Assembly: GCA_021205585.1 (NCBI GenBank)
Contig: JAJPXI010000020.1
Span: 5,177-11,383 of the forward strand
DNA from: Oscillospiraceae bacterium
GTDB lineage: Bacteria; Bacillota; Clostridia; Oscillospirales; Oscillospiraceae
Reading direction: 5' to 3'
DNA length: 6,207 bases
Part shown: in pieces, positions 6,160 to 6,207 of the stretch
How positions within the stretch are numbered: position 1 is the first letter of the stretch
Layout: each line of letters opens with the position of its first letter
Notes under the pieces: model-generated
Databases searched by the model: none
What the model saw: the letters and a program-made list of their open reading frames with translations, nothing else
Told to the model about the DNA's origin: nothing
Made by a program: the position numbers and the translations under genes

Positions 6160-6207
6160 GGGAAGGACTGATTAAATCGGCAAGAGCGGATGGCGAGAAA
6201 TTTTGCG
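6160..6207. mobile_element. Left part of a second MITE-like element (cut by window edge)
   Basis: Begins GGGAAGGACTGATTAAATCG and continues with a CAAGAGC-GGATGGC interior that aligns without gaps to the complete palindromic element at 3511-3589. The two are most alike in the interior (20 of 25 positions over 6181-6205) and diverge in the terminal repeat. The matching right inverted repeat, which should read like TTTAATCAGTCCTTCCC, would lie beyond the window. Same orientation as the upstream copy. Confidence 0.6.

Larger units (their letters stand above)
5895..6207. other. Region after cas3 without a supported gene
   Basis: A 313-bp stretch to the window edge. It contains a G+C-rich hairpin (5904-5950), an AT-rich segment with a run of Ts near 5997, a near-perfect rightward promoter (6025-6053) and the start of a MITE-like element (6160 on). 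A frame from ATG at 6060 stays open to the edge but has no ribosome binding site, begins at the predicted transcription start and continues into the repeat, so I leave it uncalled. No cas5-like N-terminus and no CRISPR repeats are recognisable. Confidence 0.6.

Noticed and set aside
6060..6207. Frame open from ATG 6060 to the right edge (starts MFNHYHTNEYIL)
   Set aside because: It has no ribosome binding site, begins at the predicted transcription start, resembles no family I recognise, and its second half is MITE-like sequence. It could still be a leaderless or repeat-disrupted gene, but the support is too thin.

Overview
The window looks like chromosome from a GC-rich member of the Clostridia, probably an Oscillospiraceae-type gut anaerobe. 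The evidence is GC-rich coding sequence with strong AGGAGG-type ribosome binding sites, SigA-type promoters with 17-bp spacers, the ACT/UPF0210 gene pair common in Firmicutes, and a type I-C style cas3. The taxonomic placement is inferred from these features and from protein resemblance; no search was run.

Left part (1-3299) is housekeeping sequence. A partial mtaB (tRNA 2-methylthio-t6A methylthiotransferase) is read leftwards and runs off the left edge. It diverges from a compact rightward operon: a YfbR-type 5'-deoxynucleotidase, a small ACT-domain protein, and a UPF0210/DUF711 'PFL family' protein. The three genes are 0 and 10 nt apart. Both transcription units start from near-consensus promoters that face away from each other and share the same TATA core in their -10 boxes, so RNA polymerase should be able to occupy only one at a time. 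The promoter geometry and the Shine-Dalgarno sequence place the mtaB start at a GTG (996), not at the upstream ATG (1020).

Middle (3300-3722) is lower-GC and non-coding. A sequence resembling a transposable-element end directly follows the UPF0210 stop codon. A complete 79-bp palindromic MITE-like element follows, and then a consensus promoter with an extended -10 that drives cas3.

Right part (3723-6207) holds an intact 723-aa Cas3 with an N-terminal HD nuclease fused to an SF2 helicase, most like type I-C. All visible catalytic motifs are present. Type I-C operons normally continue directly into cas5c-cas8c-cas7c-cas4-cas1-cas2. Here cas3 is followed by a G+C-rich hairpin, then more than 300 bp without a convincing gene. 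That stretch includes a second near-perfect promoter pointing right and the left part of another MITE-like element of the same family as the one upstream of cas3. No CRISPR array or other cas gene lies in the window; the rest of the locus may lie further right. There is no clear evidence for a new biological system. The most interesting points are the shared-core divergent promoters, the isolation of cas3 between related palindromic elements, and the operon joining a nucleotidase to the uncharacterised ACT/UPF0210 pair.
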